From positions 1-5,669 of the forward strand of contig DGNI01000103.1 of assembly GCA_002388885.1 (NCBI GenBank): a DNA stretch of 5,669 bases, given 5' to 3'. Position 1 is the stretch's first letter. Every line of letters starts with the position of its first letter. This DNA comes from Parvularculaceae bacterium UBA4496. Lineage in GTDB: Bacteria > Pseudomonadota > Alphaproteobacteria > Caulobacterales > Parvularculaceae. A program made the position numbers and the translations under genes. Below are positions 1 through 5,639 of this stretch, in pieces. The notes under the pieces are model-generated. The model was given only the letters and a program-made list of their open reading frames with translations, was not told the DNA's origin and did no database searches.

Positions 1-396
<396 letters not shown>

Positions 397-405
397 GGAA
401 GGGAG

Positions 406-480
406 TAGGTTGTAGTTTGTAGGTTGTATGGGTCGGACAGTGAATTTCACTACCACCTGCCACCTGCCACCTGCCACCTG
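406..480 (+). repeat. Heptad-repeat element with dyad symmetry between atpD and atpC
   Basis: Four 7-base units (TAGGTTG, TAGTTTG, TAGGTTG, TATGGGT) run from 406 to 433. A perfect small palindrome, AGTGAA-T-TTCACT, sits at 439-451. Four exact CCACCTG units follow at 453-480. In RNA a TAGGTTG unit can pair with a CCACCTG unit at six of seven positions, counting one G-U wobble, so the two arrays can form a long imperfect hairpin around the central palindrome. The right arm ends eight bases before the atpC ATG and covers the place where a Shine-Dalgarno would sit. It looks like an inserted or expanded intergenic repeat; any effect on atpC translation is inference. Confidence 0.8.
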
Positions 481-488
481 AACAAAAC

Positions 489-884
489 ATGGCTGACAAA
501 CTCCATTTCAACCTCGTCTCTCCGGAGAAAGAGCTGATGTCGGCGGATGTCGATCAGGTCGATATTCCGGGCACTGAGGGGTGGATCGGCGTGTTGCCGA
601 ACCATTCGCCGCTGATGACGACGCTGGCCCCCGGCATGGTGCGGGTCAAAACCGGCTCGGACGAACAGCGCATCTTCGTGCGCGGCGGCTTTGCGGAAAT
701 CTCGCCATCGGGCCTCACCGTGCTGGCTGAGGAGGCGATGAAGGCCGAAGATCTTGACGCCGCCGCCATCGCGCAGCGACTCAAGAATGCGGAAGAGGAT
801 CTCGCAGACGCCGACACGGACGAAAAAAAGCTCGCCGCACAACAATCGCTCGACCGTCTGAAAGAAATGCAGGCCGCGCTCTGA
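489..884 (+). CDS. atpC: F1F0 ATP synthase subunit epsilon
   Basis: Complete 131-residue epsilon subunit, the central-stalk protein that joins gamma to the c-ring and can inhibit ATP hydrolysis. Residues 1 to about 84 form the N-terminal beta-sandwich, with the family signature around residues 27-49 (PGTEGWIGVLPNHSPLMTTL, then a PG) and FVRGGFAEI at 63-71. Residues 86-131 are alanine-, glutamate- and lysine-rich and form the two-helix C-terminal domain. Length and position directly after atpD are normal for alphaproteobacteria. The ATG at 489 is preferred because MADKLHFNLVSPEKE is the usual N-terminus, yet the preceding bases (cacctgaacaaaac) contain no Shine-Dalgarno; the repeat arm lies there instead. 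The stop is followed after one base by the next ATG, suggesting coupled translation. Confidence 0.97.
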   Translation: MADKLHFNLVSPEKELMSADVDQVDIPGTEGWIGVLPNHSPLMTTLAPGMVRVKTGSDEQRIFVRGGFAEISPSGLTVLAEEAMKAEDLDAAAIAQRLKNAEEDLADADTDEKKLAAQQSLDRLKEMQAAL

Positions 885-885
885 C

Positions 886-1542
886 ATGAGCGATGAAGCG
901 GAAGACAAGGCGGGCGCCGCGCGGGATAGAGAGCCACAGCCTGCCCCGCCACGTGAAGAACGCATGACCCGCGCCGAGCGCGTATTCGTTCGCATCAATG
1001 TCGTTCAGACCGTTCTCGCTGTTGCCGGCGTCTTTACCGGGGCTGTTGCGCTTTACGCCGCGCTCAATGAATCCGCCGCCGTGCGCCGCCAGTCCGAAGC
1101 GGCGGTCTGGCCGCATATCCGCGTTACGGACCTCAACTATGGCGTGCCGGGCGAAGAGCGTTTTGACATCATCGTCGGCAATCGCGGCATCGGCCCCGCC
1201 CGCATCAAGCAGGTGAAGCTTACCGTCGACGGGCAGGAATATTTATCCTGGTACGACGTGGTTTCACTTGTCGATCAGGATGGCGAGTTCGGCATTTCGA
1301 ACAATGTCCTTTCCGATGCGGTCCTATCGGCGAACGAAGACATTATCGCTGTCTCCCTGGACGCCAGGTTTGCATCAAAAGAAACCACGCTCGCCTTTCG
1401 CGATCTGGCCAGGTCAGGCCGGGCCAATCTGGAAATCTGCTATTGCTCGGTGTTTGAGTCCTGCTGGCGCCTGAATGCGCAAGATAGATCAACCGCGCAA
1501 GTTGACCGATGTCAGCCGAGCAATCCGGAATCGGAGCTTTAA
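886..1542 (+). CDS. Single-pass membrane protein of unknown function, coupled to atpC
   Basis: I do not recognise this 218-residue protein. Residues 1-35 are charged and proline-rich. Residues about 36-60 (INVVQTVLAVAGVFTG and on to ALYAAL) form one membrane helix. The rest is a predicted beta-rich soluble domain with NRGIGPARI at 99-107, a glycine-containing turn seen in many uncharacterised membrane-anchored proteins. Four cysteines cluster near the end (185, 187, 193, 209; motif CYCSVFESCW), which could form disulfides if the domain is outside the cytoplasm, or bind a metal. The ATG lies one base after the atpC stop, in the same TGACATG arrangement as the dut/downstream pair, so it is probably co-transcribed and translationally coupled. 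A second in-frame ATG at 964 (residue 27), just before the membrane helix, is a possible alternative start. A role in ATP synthase is not shown by the sequence. Confidence 0.8.
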   Translation: MSDEAEDKAGAARDREPQPAPPREERMTRAERVFVRINVVQTVLAVAGVFTGAVALYAALNESAAVRRQSEAAVWPHIRVTDLNYGVPGEERFDIIVGNRGIGPARIKQVKLTVDGQEYLSWYDVVSLVDQDGEFGISNNVLSDAVLSANEDIIAVSLDARFASKETTLAFRDLARSGRANLEICYCSVFESCWRLNAQDRSTAQVDRCQPSNPESEL

Positions 1543-1590
1543 CGGGTTCTCCGCGTTTCCTGTGGCGCACCTATAAGGCGAGCAGGGTTC

Positions 1591-1629
1591 GAAATTTTAC
1601 ACCCTATCTGATGAATTCTTCAAAATTTC
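1591..1629. repeat. AT-rich inverted repeat
   Basis: GAAATTTT at 1591-1598 is perfectly complementary to AAAATTTC at 1622-1629, with 23 bases between that themselves hold an imperfect palindrome centred on GAATTC. It is the only AT-rich patch between the membrane-protein gene and the candidate RNA gene. It has no T-run after it, so it is not a standard terminator. It could be a protein-binding site or an upstream element of the promoter that follows; neither can be decided from sequence. Confidence 0.4.
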
Positions 1630-1647
1630 CCAGTGTCGGTGCGTAGT

Positions 1648-1677
1648 TATCCACCACTTTCCGAATGGCCTTATACT
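1648..1677 (+). promoter_or_regulatory. Candidate promoter for the structured RNA
   Basis: TATACT at 1672-1677, inside TTATACT, is a close match to the -10 consensus and stands out in GC-rich DNA. TATCCA at 1648-1653, with an 18-base spacer, is only a weak -35 (three of six matches). Transcription would begin near 1683-1685, about a dozen bases before the helix that could close the RNA domain. The same TTATACT heptamer occurs on the other strand upstream of the DUF2905 gene. Confidence 0.4.
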
Positions 1678-1683
1678 GCGAAG

Positions 1684-2040
1684 CAGTCCGGATACGGAGA
1701 GGCGTGGAGCTCACCGTCCTTCACGGTCCGGACCGGCGGCGCGCGGGTTGGGAGAGGCGTAACGGACCTCGAGCCCAATTCCGGCCGGCCGAACGCCTGG
1801 ATCTTGCGCGGGCGGCGCCTCGAAAGGGCGCCGTGGCGAAGGAAACGGTTTCATCCTTTCTTTCGTCCGCCGCGGGTCAGTCCGGTTCAAGAAGCCGAAC
1901 CGGGCTCATGGACTCCGCACGGCGCACGGACAGGCGGCGGTGCTGAAAAAGCCGTCCAGCGCGGCCTGTTGCGAGAGCAACCCCGCGATACCTGCGTTCT
2001 TTGGCCAAGCCCTCTCGCGGGCGGGCCGCGCAACCTCTCC
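1684..2040 (+). ncRNA. Candidate large structured RNA, family not recognised
   Basis: No believable protein is encoded here: the open frames are arginine/proline/glycine-rich, overlap on both strands and have no convincing ribosome site. The bases instead show many perfect complementary segments that nest. GCGCGGCC (1959-1966) pairs with GGCCGCGC (2024-2031). Inside it are GTTGC-GAGA-GCAAC (1968-1981, a GNRA tetraloop) and CCCGCGA/TCGCGGG (1982-1988 with 2015-2021), a compact three-way junction with the two inner helices directly abutting. Further pairs are GTCCGGA/TCCGGAC (1686-1692 with 1727-1733), ACCGT/ACGGT (1713-1717 with 1723-1727), CGGCGCC/GGCGCCG (1813-1819 with 1827-1833) and AGTCCGGTTC with GAACCGGGCT (1879-1888 with 1897-1906, one wobble). 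GGAGAGG (1696-1702) can pair with CCTCTCC (2034-2040) and close the domain. Conserved motifs of RNase P RNA, tmRNA and SRP RNA are absent. The 3' end is uncertain and could reach the hairpin at 2095-2123. GC-rich DNA yields some chance pairing, so confidence is moderate. Confidence 0.45.
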
Positions 2041-2094
2041 ACCTCATACGTTCGGGTTCGGCTGAACCGCGGCGATGAGAACCCGTGGTTGTCG

Positions 2095-2123
2095 TTCCGG
2101 GACCGCGACAGCGGGACCCGGAA
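2095..2123 (-). repeat. REP-like hairpin, first of an inverted pair
   Basis: TTCCGGG (2095-2101) pairs with CCCGGAA (2117-2123), and CCGC/GCGG (2103-2106 with 2111-2114) stacks inside around a GACA loop. Read on the - strand it begins CTGGATTCCGGG, the same head as the next element. No T-run follows on either side, so intrinsic termination is unlikely, though it may protect an RNA 3' end. Confidence 0.7.
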
Positions 2124-2171
2124 TCCAGGGCGCCAAACTTAACGACCGGAGCATGAAGGCGAAATCGAACC

Positions 2172-2213
2172 ATGGATCCCGGGTTCGGCCTCAAGGCCGC
2201 CCCGGGATGACGA
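2172..2213 (+). repeat. REP-like hairpin, second of an inverted pair
   Basis: ATCCCGGG (2176-2183) pairs with CCCGGGAT (2201-2208), and GGCC/GGCC (2187-2190 with 2195-2198) stacks inside around a TCAA loop. The head TGGATCCCGGG and tail CGGGATGACG are typical of short dispersed palindromes in alphaproteobacterial spacers. It points opposite to the element at 2095-2123, with about 50 bases between the two stems, as in a two-unit interspersed mosaic. Confidence 0.75.
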
Positions 2214-2358
2214 GGACGGAAAAGAGGTAGCGTTACACCCAACTCGCCGGGCCGAGCCGGGAAGGCTATGGAAAAACTTCGGGAGAGTTTGTGGAAAAAT
2301 GCAGCCTGAATCAGGCGATAAGGAGATTAGAAGAACTACGAAACGACGGAGAACCTGA
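2214..2358 (+). promoter_or_regulatory. dut leader region
   Basis: This stretch separates the REP-like pair from dut. It contains two similar A-rich words (TATGGAAAAACT near 2269 and TGTGGAAAAATG near 2290) and becomes purine-rich toward the gene. GGAG at 2348-2351 lies seven bases before the dut ATG and is its Shine-Dalgarno. An earlier AAGGAG near 2320 has no suitable gene. I see no clear -35/-10 pair, so the promoter of dut is not located. Confidence 0.5.
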
Positions 2359-2838
2359 ATGTCCGCCACGGCGATCAAAGCCCAGCCTCAGCCCGAACTC
2401 ACCGTCCGCATCAAGCGGCTGGCGCATGGGCAGGGTCTCGACCTGCCGCGCTACGAAACGGCGCTCGCCGCCGGCTGCGACGTGCGCGCCGCCGTGACGG
2501 AGCCGGTGACGCTGAAACCCGGCAAGCGGTTTATGACGCCGACGGGCATCGCCATCGCCATGCCGCCGGGGTGGGAGGCGCAGATGCGCCCGCGCTCAGG
2601 GCTTGCGGCCAAGCACGGCATTTCCTGCGTCAATTCTCCGGGCACTATCGACGCCGATTATCGCGGCGAGCTGAAAGTGATCCTCATCAATCACGGGGAT
2701 CAGGATTTCGTCATCAGCCGCGGCGACCGCATCGGCCAGATGGTCTTCGCGCCGGTCTTCCAGGCGGCATTCGAAGAGGTTGACGAGCTTGACGAAACCG
2801 CGCGCGGGTCCGGTGGGTTCGGCTCGACGGGGGTTTGA
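2359..2838 (+). CDS. dut: Deoxyuridine 5'-triphosphate nucleotidohydrolase (dUTPase)
   Basis: Complete 159-residue trimeric dUTPase, which hydrolyses dUTP to dUMP and pyrophosphate, keeping uracil out of DNA and supplying dUMP for thymidylate synthesis. All five family motifs are present in order: AGCDVRAA (38-45), [10 protein letters not shown] (78-87), [14 protein letters not shown] (92-105), GDRIGQMVF (122-130) and the C-terminal arm [10 protein letters not shown] (149-158), which closes over the triphosphate. Asp98 of motif III is the expected catalytic base and Tyr101 the uracil-discriminating residue. The start at 2359 has a good GGAG seven bases upstream and the usual short variable N-terminus (about 12 residues) before the first strand. 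It is cytoplasmic. A small membrane-protein gene begins one base after the stop. Confidence 0.97.
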   Translation: MSATAIKAQPQPELTVRIKRLAHGQGLDLPRYETALAAGCDVRAAVTEPVTLKPGKRFMTPTGIAIAMPPGWEAQMRPRSGLAAKHGISCVNSPGTIDADYRGELKVILINHGDQDFVISRGDRIGQMVFAPVFQAAFEEVDELDETARGSGGFGSTGV

Positions 2839-2839
2839 C

Positions 2840-3055
2840 ATGGTTTGGCTATTTATTTCGTGTGTTGGCGTGTTGCTGACGGTATTTCATTTGTTCATGC
2901 CGCCACGCGAAATTTTTAGCCGGAAAAGCCGTGGAAAATTTGTTTGGTCCCAATGGCGGGACATGACTGCCGAAGGGAAGAAACATTGGCTAATTGGAGC
3001 GAGCGGCTTGGTTATGCTTTGGGGCGGATTGGGAATTTATCTCGTTAGAAGCTAA
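2840..3055 (+). CDS. Small two-helix membrane protein of unknown function downstream of dut
   Basis: A 71-residue protein I do not recognise. Residues 1-20 (MVWLFISCVGVLLTVFHLFM) and 50-69 (WLIGASGLVMLWGGLGIYLV) are hydrophobic helices. They flank a basic, tryptophan-containing loop (REIFSRKSRGKFVWSQWRDM, then TAEGKK), so an inner-membrane hairpin is likely. An upstream in-frame ATG at 2780 would overlap dut by 59 bases with a peptide that does not look membrane-related; the ATG at 2840, one base after the dut stop and behind a G-run at 2829-2833, is the better start and implies translational coupling. By my hand count the gene is about 47% GC, against about two thirds in a 60-base sample of dut, suggesting relaxed selection or acquisition from elsewhere. 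The stop lies eight bases from that of the convergent DUF2905 gene. Confidence 0.65.
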   Translation: MVWLFISCVGVLLTVFHLFMPPREIFSRKSRGKFVWSQWRDMTAEGKKHWLIGASGLVMLWGGLGIYLVRS

Positions 3056-3063
3056 GCGATAGC

Positions 3064-3264
3064 TCACTTCCCCCAAAAACGGAAAATCAGCGTCAGGACG
3101 ATTGAGACAATAACCATTGTCGTGATCGGGAAATAGAACGAAAACCCTTCGCGCCTGATGACGATATCGCCCGGCAGGCGGACAAGACCCAGCTTTGAAA
3201 GCACCGGCCACAACAGACCGGCGACCAACAACACGATTCCGATGGTGATCAGCAGCTTTTGCAT
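3064..3264 (-). CDS. DUF2905 family small membrane protein
   Basis: A 66-residue protein matching the DUF2905 pattern as I know it: an N-terminal membrane helix (residues 2-20, QKLLITIGIVLLVAGLLWP), the conserved middle LGLVRLPGDIVIRREGFSFYF (25-45), a Pro-Ile-Thr-Thr turn and a second helix (about 46-63) ending in basic residues. Members are widespread, short inner-membrane proteins with no assigned role. The start is placed at 3264 because the family begins MQKLL or similar there. The open frame continues upstream to 3333, but that part is encoded by repeat DNA and holds a probable -10 box. There is no Shine-Dalgarno before 3264; see the promoter entry. It converges with the gene downstream of dut, leaving eight bases and no visible terminator between the two. 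Confidence 0.85.
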   Translation of the reverse strand: MQKLLITIGIVLLVAGLLWPVLSKLGLVRLPGDIVIRREGFSFYFPITTMVIVSIVLTLIFRFWGK

Positions 3265-3299
3265 GAGGGGAGTATAACGGGCCGCTTGGTTTGGGAAAA
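3265..3299 (-). promoter_or_regulatory. Candidate leaderless promoter of the DUF2905 gene
   Basis: TATACT (3276 to 3271 on the - strand) is followed by exactly six bases, CCCCTC, and then the ATG. A -10 box at this distance puts the first transcribed base at or next to the A of the start codon, so the mRNA would have no leader. This fits the absence of any purine-rich ribosome site. The -35 (TTTTCC at 3299-3294, 17-base spacer) is weak. Leaderless starts are known in alphaproteobacteria; the call here is inference from spacing. Confidence 0.5.
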
Positions 3300-3309
3300 G
3301 GACGCTGCG

Positions 3310-3480
3310 GGATCCGTCATTCCCGCCCTTCATCCTGAGGGCAAAAATTCCTTAGCCCTTCGAGACGGCGCTGCGCGCCTCCTCAGGATGAAGAAATTTT
3401 TGCGTCTCGAAGGACGGGCCGGAACCCATGAATTAGGTGTGTTGATTGGTGGATTGCGGATCACGCCCGCAATGACGGCG
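3310..3480. repeat. Nested mosaic of REP-like palindromes
   Basis: Three levels can be read. The outer pair CCGTCATT (3314-3321) and AATGACGG (3471-3478) belongs to a CGTCATTCCCGC-type element, whose right part also forms its own hairpin (ATTGCGG/CCGCAAT, 3453-3459 with 3467-3473). Inside it, CTTCATCCTGAGG (3328-3340) with GCAAAAATT (3341-3349), and AATTTTTGC (3395-3403) with GTCTCGAAGG (to 3413), form a second element. Within the loop of that one lies an opposite copy running CCTTCGAGACG (3357-3367) to CCTCAGGATGAAG (3381-3393). The 13-bp and 11-bp inverted matches are perfect. This explains the non-coding spacer between the DUF2905 gene and the secreted-protein gene. Confidence 0.75.
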
Positions 3481-3497
3481 ATGGAAAGTTTGGAGTC

Positions 3498-4223
3498 CTA
3501 CTCCCCCGCGCGATCCGTCTCGACCTCAACCAGTTCGATATCGGAAAATGTCTGCCGCGTTTCCGATTTGAAATCCCGGAACATCGCCTCGCCTGAAACA
3601 ATGCCTTCGGTGCGGTCGAGAAACGCCGGGCCGCCGTCATGGGGTGCGGCGAAAAACTGCGTCTGGACAAGGTGCTCGACCTTGGCGATGGGCATGGGCT
3701 TGAACGGCTTTTTCGATTTGACGTCGATGCGCGATATATAACCGCCTGCCTTGTCGAGCGTGATGAAAACTTCAAGCGCATCCTTCGGGAAGCCGTCTTC
3801 ATCCACTTGCGCCACGAAAACCGCTTCGGCTTCCGTTTCGCCGGCGAGTTCGGCCTCCTCGATCATTTCGTCGAGCCGGTCGTAAAGCAGGGGGTGGTCT
3901 TCCGTCTCGGCGTTCTCTATCGCTTTCAGCGCCTTCCGCCCCGCCTTGCCGAGGTCGTCGTGGGAAGGTTCGAGCAGCGTCCAGCGTTCGCCTTTATTAC
4001 CGCGCGGGTCGAAGCGGACTTTTGCGGTGATTTCATTGTCGCCCTCTTTCGACCAGTGATCGACAGTGAAGGCGTAATGATGCTCCGCATGGGCGGCGGC
4101 CTTTTCCGCTGCCGCGACCAGCATAGCCGCCGTATGATGCTCAAGCGCTTTTTCGGCGTTCACGGGCGAATTTAAAAGGAGAAACACGGACAGCAAGATC
4201 GCCGGGCGAAAAGCGCGGATCAT
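3498..4223 (-). CDS. Secreted (periplasmic) protein of unknown function
   Basis: A 241-residue protein I do not recognise. Residues 1-23 form a Sec signal peptide: basic start MIRAFR, hydrophobic core AILLSVFLLLN, and a likely cut after SPVNA before EKALE, with no lipobox. The mature protein opens with an alanine/histidine-rich helix (about 24-50). It then shows alternating beta-strand segments around FTVDHW, EITAKVRFDPRG, ERWTLLEP, AVFVAQVDEDGFPKDALEVFITLD, GGYISRIDVKS and EGIVSGEAMFRDF, with an acidic helical insert at about 107-135. The pattern suggests an extended beta-sheet domain; a specific fold is not established. GGAG six bases before the ATG (4233-4230) supports the start. It follows the LppC/LpoA-like gene by 30 bases on the same strand, so it is probably in that operon and may work at the envelope too. 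Confidence 0.8.
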   Translation of the reverse strand: MIRAFRPAILLSVFLLLNSPVNAEKALEHHTAAMLVAAAEKAAAHAEHHYAFTVDHWSKEGDNEITAKVRFDPRGNKGERWTLLEPSHDDLGKAGRKALKAIENAETEDHPLLYDRLDEMIEEAELAGETEAEAVFVAQVDEDGFPKDALEVFITLDKAGGYISRIDVKSKKPFKPMPIAKVEHLVQTQFFAAPHDGGPAFLDRTEGIVSGEAMFRDFKSETRQTFSDIELVEVETDRAGE

Positions 4224-4253
4224 TCAAAACTCCGTTTAGTGAACATGACTGAA

Positions 4254-5618
4254 TTAATAGGCGGGAGCGAAGCTGCGCGGCGCCGGGTCGACCACCTGTA
4301 TGCCGCCCGGCTGAATTTCGAGAATGGCGAGTCCACGGTCAACCGTGCCGTCCGGGTTGAGCCGGAACAGACCGTCGGCGCCGAAATATCCGTTGGGATC
4401 GGCGATTGATTCAATCGAAAACCGCTCGCGTCTGCGCTGTGTTGCGGCGAGCCGTGCAGACAGCAGCGTCGCATCATAGGCAAGCGATGCAAGCCGAGGC
4501 GGAGCGGCGCCAAACGCGCCCGCATAATGGTTTTCAAAACTACGCGAAATTTCCGGGTCGGGCGCGGCGAACCAGCCGCCGCGCAGCGCAGGCTCGCGGG
4601 TCAGGCGCGGGTTGTTCCATGCCGAAACGCCGAGGATTTTCACGCGGTTGATGTCCACGTTGTAGTAGGGCAGGAGCGGCGCAAGAGCGCGCAAGAGCGT
4701 TCCCTGCTCAGGCATCAGAACCGCCTGGAACCCTTGCGTATACCCCGCCTGCGCGCTGGCGTTTTCAGGCCGCGGCTGCGTGCGGTCGCCCTCATACTCG
4801 TGGCGCATCTCAAGTGGAATGATTTCTTGCGAATATTTTGCGAGGCGCTTTGCGGGCTCAAGCATGGCGTCGGGGTCCTGCTCATAGCGTTCTTCGTGCA
4901 CGATCACGCCCCCGCGGGCAAAAACTTCTTCCGCAAAGGCGCCTGAAACGCGGTCACCATATTCTGTAAGCGGCGCCAAGACGCCGAAGCGCGTCATTTC
5001 CTGCGACATGGCGAATTCGGTGACGCGAGAAATTTCAAGCTCAGGCGGGAAACTCAAAAGAAAGACGCCGTTACCCGCCGCAGTGAGGTCGGACGAGAAT
5101 GCGATCATCGGCGTGCGCGCTGCACGGGTGACGACAGCCGCCGCTTCGACGGACTCGGCGAACAAAGGCCCGAGAATGATTTCAGCGCCGTCCGCCAGCG
5201 CCGAACGGGCGGCGGAGGCTGCGCCTTCAGCATCGCCGCGGGTGTCCTTGGGGATCAGGAGGAAGCGCTGGTCACCAGCGTCGAAAACCGCGAGCTGCGC
5301 CGCATCGAACATGGCTGACGCGACCCGGCGGGCGGCTTCATTATCGGCGGAAAACGGTAGGAGCAGCCCGACCCGCACCGGCTCTTCGTCCATATGCGGC
5401 GGCTCGACATAGTTTCGCCGGTCATAGCGTTCCGCCTCGGTCGAGGATCTTTCGTCAGGGAATTCAAACCGTTCTTCGTCGTCGCGGTCCGGAAAGCTTG
5501 GCTGGGCAATGACAGGCCCCCGGTCGGGCCGCGCCGGAGCGGACGATCCGCAGGAGGCGATCAAAGCCGTCAGAAAACTCGCCGCCATCCCTTTGAAGAG
5601 CTTATTTCTGAACCGCAT
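4254..5618 (-). CDS. LppC/LpoA-type lipoprotein, putative penicillin-binding protein activator
   Basis: A 454-residue lipoprotein. Residues 1-22 are a signal peptide with lipobox IASC, so Cys23 would be lipidated. An acidic, proline-rich linker (about 30-80) leads into a periplasmic-binding-protein-like domain starting VRVGLLLPFS (81-90), with KDTRGDAEGA (124-133), DGAEIILGPLF (143-153) and PMIAFSSD (170-177), the arrangement seen in the LppC family and type I binding folds. In Escherichia coli LpoA activates PBP1A; the alphaproteobacterial proteins are shorter and lack the N-terminal TPR-like domain, as here, so activation is inferred from the family and not seen. The start at 5618 has AGAGGA nine bases upstream; ATG at 5588 would shorten the signal peptide. 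In related genomes this gene is commonly divergent from rsmI, which would lie beyond the right edge. Confidence 0.85.
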   Translation of the reverse strand: MRFRNKLFKGMAASFLTALIASCGSSAPARPDRGPVIAQPSFPDRDDEERFEFPDERSSTEAERYDRRNYVEPPHMDEEPVRVGLLLPFSADNEAARRVASAMFDAAQLAVFDAGDQRFLLIPKDTRGDAEGAASAARSALADGAEIILGPLFAESVEAAAVVTRAARTPMIAFSSDLTAAGNGVFLLSFPPELEISRVTEFAMSQEMTRFGVLAPLTEYGDRVSGAFAEEVFARGGVIVHEERYEQDPDAMLEPAKRLAKYSQEIIPLEMRHEYEGDRTQPRPENASAQAGYTQGFQAVLMPEQGTLLRALAPLLPYYNVDINRVKILGVSAWNNPRLTREPALRGGWFAAPDPEISRSFENHYAGAFGAAPPRLASLAYDATLLSARLAATQRRRERFSIESIADPNGYFGADGLFRLNPDGTVDRGLAILEIQPGGIQVVDPAPRSFAPAY

Positions 5619-5639
5619 TCCTTCAAATCCTCTGATTTT

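Noticed and set aside
453..480. Possible CRISPR-like array of CCACCTG units
   Set aside because: The units are only seven bases long and adjoin directly with no spacers; this is a simple tandem repeat.
1647..1655. TTATCCACC, close to a DnaA box, with TGTGGAAAA near 2290
   Set aside because: Two imperfect boxes 640 bases apart, without a cluster or an AT-rich unwinding region, do not support an origin.
1684..2090. RNase P RNA, tmRNA or SRP RNA
   Set aside because: The length would suit RNase P RNA, and short words such as AGTCCGG and GAACCCG occur. The conserved core blocks are missing, however, and the two words cannot form the P4 helix. No tmRNA tag or tRNA-like arm and no SRP GGAAGG loop were found.
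1633..2142. Long + strand open frame of 169 codons, with a 93-codon frame inside it and a 121-codon frame on the opposite strand
   Set aside because: The translations are arginine/glycine/proline-rich with no family signature, there is no ribosome site, and the frames overlap one another. High GC with few stops explains them; RNA structure explains the bases better.
2291..2497. GTG-started 68-codon frame overlapping the dut start
   Set aside because: It runs into dut out of frame with low-complexity residues and has no good ribosome site.
2780..2839. Earlier ATG for the small gene after dut
   Set aside because: It would overlap the dut C-terminal arm codons and add a non-hydrophobic peptide before a clear membrane helix that starts at 2840.
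3265..3333. Upstream extension of the DUF2905 frame to an ATG at 3333
   Set aside because: The added 23 residues are encoded by repeat DNA and span the -10 box; the family starts at 3264.
3639..4175. Long + strand frame opposite the secreted-protein gene (and similar ones opposite the lipoprotein gene and atpC)
   Set aside because: These are mirror frames of GC-rich real genes; the - strand genes have signal peptides and ribosome sites, and these do not.
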